Source: Betaproteobacteria bacterium (GTDB taxonomy: Bacteria > Pseudomonadota > Gammaproteobacteria > Burkholderiales > SG8-41). From it: a DNA stretch of 34,618 nucleotides. Every line of letters begins with the position of its first letter. Positions within the stretch are counted from its first letter, which is position 1. The stretch covers positions 1 to 34,618 of the forward strand of contig CANJQI010000040.1 of the NCBI GenBank assembly GCA_947476215.1, written 5' to 3'. The notes under the pieces are model-generated. The model did not search any database. It saw nothing but the letters and a program-made list of their open reading frames with translations, and had not been told where the DNA came from. Shown here piece after piece: positions 32,670 through 34,618 of this stretch. A program made the position numbers and the translations under genes.

Positions 32670-34085
32670 ATGACATCAAAACCGAAAGCACCTGATCGTC
32701 CGCTGACCCTGATCGCGGACTACATGACGCGCTACAAAATTAACGACGATGCCGCTTACAAGGTTGCGCGCTGCAGCCTGCTAGACGCCCTGGCGTGCAT
32801 ATTCCACGCGCTGCCGTCGACGGAGTGCCACAAACTGCTGGGGCCGGTCGTGCCCGGCACGCTGGTGCCCAACGGCGCGCGTGTCCCGGGAACTCATTTC
32901 GAACTGGACCCGATCAAGGCTGCATTCGACATGGGCACGGCCATCCGCTGGCTCGACTACAACGATGCGTGGTTTGCCGCCGAAGCCGCGCACCCGTCGG
33001 ACAATCTCGGCGCCATACTGGCGGTGGCGGATTACATGAGCCGCCGCGGTTCCAGGCTCACGGTGCGCGACGTATTGACCGCGTTGATCAAGGCATATGA
33101 AATTCAGGGCGTGCTGGCGCTGAAAAACAATTACATGGCGGAGGGACTGGATTCCGTGGGCATGCTCAATGTCAGTTCGAGCGCCGTGGCGACCCATTTG
33201 CTCGGCGGGTCACGCCAGGAAATCGTCAATGCGCTGTCCAATGCCTGGCTGGATGGCATCAGTCCGCGCCTGTATCGCATAGGTGAAGGCACCGGCTGGC
33301 GCAAGGCATGGGCGTCGGGCGACGCAACCAGCCGCGGCGTGATGCATGGCCTGTTCGCGCTGCGCGGGGAAATGGGCTACCCCGCCGCGCTGTCCGCGAA
33401 ACGCTGGGGATTCTGCGACGTGGTGTTGAAGGGAAAACCGATAGTGCTCGACCAGGCGTTCGGCACCTTCATCATCAACAACATCCTGTTCAAAGTACCC
33501 TATCCGGCGCAGTTCCACACCCAGACCGCGAGCGAATGCGCACACCGGCTGCACCCTCTGGTCAAGGACCGGATCGACGATATCAGGAAGATCCACCTGC
33601 GCACACATACCAAGACACTGCAGACCTCGGTCAAGACCGGCCCACTGCACAATGCCGCCGACCGCGACCATTGCCTGCAATACATCGTTGCCATCGTGCT
33701 TCTACACGGCAAGCTCGAAGCCGAGGATTACGAAGACGGCGCAGCGGCGGATCCGAGGATAGATGCATTACGCGACAAAATGGTTGTGACCGAAGACCAG
33801 GAATTCACGCGTGGATTTTCCGACCCGCGCCGGCGAAACAACGCGAATGCCATACGCATCGAATTTCGCGACAGCACCCGCACGCCAGATGTCGTCATCG
33901 AGTACCCGCTCGGCCATCCGCGCCGTCGCCGTGAAGGCATCCCCATGGTGGAAGAAAAATTCCGCCGCAGCGTGGAACTGACGTTCCCACCGAAACGCCA
34001 GCGTCAAATCATGGAATGCTGCGGGGATATGAAACGGCTCACTGCCATGCCAGTCCACGCGTTCATGGATATGTTCGTAAAATAG
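32670..34085 (+). CDS. MmgE/PrpD family protein (2-methylcitrate dehydratase-like)
   Basis: The ATG at 32670 (MTSKPKAPDRPLTLIADYM) gives 471 residues (E. coli PrpD 483); a longer in-frame extension overlaps Bug 6 and is rejected. The PrpD signature MGTAIRWLDYNDAWFAAE..HPSDNLGAILAVADY is present, along with AYEIQGVLALKN, SDPRRRNNANAIRIEF and a C-terminal MPVHAFMDMF. PrpD dehydrates 2-methylcitrate to 2-methylaconitate without an Fe-S cluster, but the MmgE/PrpD family also acts on other hydroxy-polycarboxylates. No prpB, prpC or acnD is present, so the methylcitrate cycle itself is not supported. The gene ends the SDR-Bug 6 unit. Confidence 0.9.
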   Translation: MTSKPKAPDRPLTLIADYMTRYKINDDAAYKVARCSLLDALACIFHALPSTECHKLLGPVVPGTLVPNGARVPGTHFELDPIKAAFDMGTAIRWLDYNDAWFAAEAAHPSDNLGAILAVADYMSRRGSRLTVRDVLTALIKAYEIQGVLALKNNYMAEGLDSVGMLNVSSSAVATHLLGGSRQEIVNALSNAWLDGISPRLYRIGEGTGWRKAWASGDATSRGVMHGLFALRGEMGYPAALSAKRWGFCDVVLKGKPIVLDQAFGTFIINNILFKVPYPAQFHTQTASECAHRLHPLVKDRIDDIRKIHLRTHTKTLQTSVKTGPLHNAADRDHCLQYIVAIVLLHGKLEAEDYEDGAAADPRIDALRDKMVVTEDQEFTRGFSDPRRRNNANAIRIEFRDSTRTPDVVIEYPLGHPRRRREGIPMVEEKFRRSVELTFPPKRQRQIMECCGDMKRLTAMPVHAFMDMFVK

Positions 34086-34126
34086 GTGTCGCCCCTACGA
34101 TCCTCGCATTACGAAAGGGGCGTATA

Positions 34127-34154
34127 GAGTATTCGAATCACTTTCACCCCGCCA
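34127..34154 (+). tRNA. Relic of a tRNA 3' end (T arm, acceptor, CCA)
   Basis: The spacing is exactly that of a tRNA 3' end: 5-nt T-stem (34127-34131, GAGTA), 7-nt loop TTCGAAT, 5-nt return stem CACTT, 7-nt acceptor strand TCACCCC, discriminator G and CCA. The G53-C61 pair is lost (A against C) and no 5' half with a matching GGGGTGA acceptor lies upstream. It is therefore not a working gene. It resembles the attachment-site copy left when an element integrates into a tRNA gene. Confidence 0.4.
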
Positions 34155-34198
34155 GTACAAAGACCTCAAACCTGCTCAAGCGGCGTTGAGACTGCCTG

Positions 34199-34221
34199 AA
34201 GCCCCGCACCACGCGGGGCTT
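34199..34221 (+). terminator. GC-rich hairpin, probable terminator
   Basis: A 9-bp perfect stem (AAGCCCCGC, 34199-34207, with 34213-34221) and a 5-nt loop end in TTTGCGCTT. It lies about 115 bp after the PrpD-like gene and would end that transcript. Confidence 0.6.
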
Positions 34222-34232
34222 TGCGCTTAAAG

Positions 34233-34351
34233 CTCCTGACTGCGGCCGCGGCATTTTTCGGCAAAAACCGTCTCAAACCCCGTTTATCTCAAAACCTCCT
34301 GACTTTTTCGGGCTTGGTACGGCGGCGTGGGTTTTCTGTTTTCGGCAAAAA
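34233..34351 (+). repeat. Two-part short direct repeats
   Basis: CTCCTGACT occurs at 34233-34241 and 34286-34294, and TTTTCGGCAAAAAC at 34255-34268 and 34338-34351, in the same order and orientation. The second copy is spread by an inserted GGTACGG...CCGTACC imperfect inverted repeat (about 34316-34362). Two decayed copies of one element are likely. Confidence 0.45.
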
Positions 34352-34551
34352 CGCCCCCGTACCTTGATGAACGGGAGTTGGTGGTGAGGTGCGGTTTGGT
34401 AATCACTATCTCAATTTATTCTCAACCGTGACCCTCGAGCCCTTTGTCTTTAATATGAACACCATGTCCCCGCCAAAGGCAGGCACCGGTTGCCACCGGC
34501 AATCTGGGACCGAACCAGCCGCCGCCGGGCACTTTGAAGCGCTCGGTAATC

Positions 34552-34618
34552 ATGAAGCAAATTCCGGAGCTATCAGGCGCACAGAAACAGACCTTCTTCG
34601 TGACGGTGCGCCACGGCA
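34552..34618 (+). CDS. Start of an unidentified ORF at the window edge
   Basis: From the ATG at 34552 the frame reads MKQIPELSGAQ and continues open to the edge (22 codons). The frame is also open upstream to about 34460 without an obvious start or ribosome binding site. Too short to identify; it may be a real gene that continues to the right or an open frame by chance. Confidence 0.25.
   Translation, partial: MKQIPELSGAQKQTFFVTVRHG

Larger units (their letters stand above)
34086..34618. other. Gene-poor right end (no complete gene)
   Basis: About 530 bp follow the PrpD-like gene without an intact gene. The stretch holds a tRNA 3'-end-like relic, a hairpin terminator, short direct repeats and an open frame at the edge, listed separately. 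In 34352-34551 I see nothing else I can name. Confidence 0.6.

Noticed and set aside
32670-34085. Complete methylcitrate cycle
   Set aside because: Only a PrpD-like gene is present; prpB, prpC, acnD and prpF are not in the window.

Overview
The window looks like the chromosome of a betaproteobacterium, probably Burkholderiales or a near relative. Evidence: single-copy genes of betaproteobacterial type (roxA, a DUF7931-like protein, DUF1841, bamC next to dapA, a stand-alone rsxB near nth, bpt behind aat), moderately high GC, and a large set of Bug/TctC-type solute-binding proteins. This placement is inference from gene content; no rRNA or complete tRNA gene is present.

Layout. (1) 1-1130: a decayed accessory patch. 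It holds the start of a Fic-family gene running off the left edge and a P4-type integrase that lost its 3' catalytic end. (2) 1300-19330: mostly core genes. They are mutS, slyD and a bacterioferritin-comigratory-type peroxiredoxin; a frameshifted transposase fragment; roxA and a DUF7931-like gene; a small Ala/Pro-rich lipoprotein; a minus-strand block of homospermidine synthase, methyltransferase, dapA, bamC and a metallo-beta-lactamase-fold hydrolase; the aat-bpt N-degron pair; an AI-2E-type permease; pyrD-rsxB; a membrane diguanylate cyclase; nth; and DUF1841. (3) 19340-20074: two tandem minus-strand c-type cytochromes with their own terminator. (4) 20244-34085: an accessory catabolic region. 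It has six Bug-type periplasmic binding proteins, an alpha/beta hydrolase, a SucC/SucD-like acyl-CoA ligase pair, an acyl-CoA dehydrogenase, a catalytically dead-looking trypsin/PDZ protein, an atypical SDR protein and a PrpD-like dehydratase. (5) 34086-34618: a gene-poor tail with a tRNA 3'-end-like relic, a hairpin terminator, short direct repeats and an unidentified ORF start at the edge.

How the genes may work together. The accessory region reads as uptake plus CoA-dependent breakdown of an unknown carboxylic acid. Binding proteins capture the substrate in the periplasm, the hydrolase may release it from an ester or amide, the SucCD-like ligase would make the CoA thioester, the dehydrogenase family member would act on the acyl-CoA, and the PrpD-like protein would dehydrate a hydroxy-polycarboxylate. 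No TctA/TctB permease and no regulator is visible. Three of the enzyme-like proteins (trypsin-like, SDR, acyl-CoA dehydrogenase) lack textbook catalytic residues, so this is a departure from the standard pathway or a set of binding/scaffold proteins.

The most unusual signals are: (a) a methyltransferase in the same frame as homospermidine synthase, separated by one UGA and with no ordinary start codon before its SAM motif; (b) the trypsin/PDZ protein with all three triad positions replaced; (c) a perfect 26-bp inverted repeat just upstream of the SDR gene; (d) two intergenic elements made of inverted heptamer arrays that overlap the stop codons of roxA and nth; (e) a hexamer microsatellite whose last unit forms the ribosome binding site of the lipoprotein gene.
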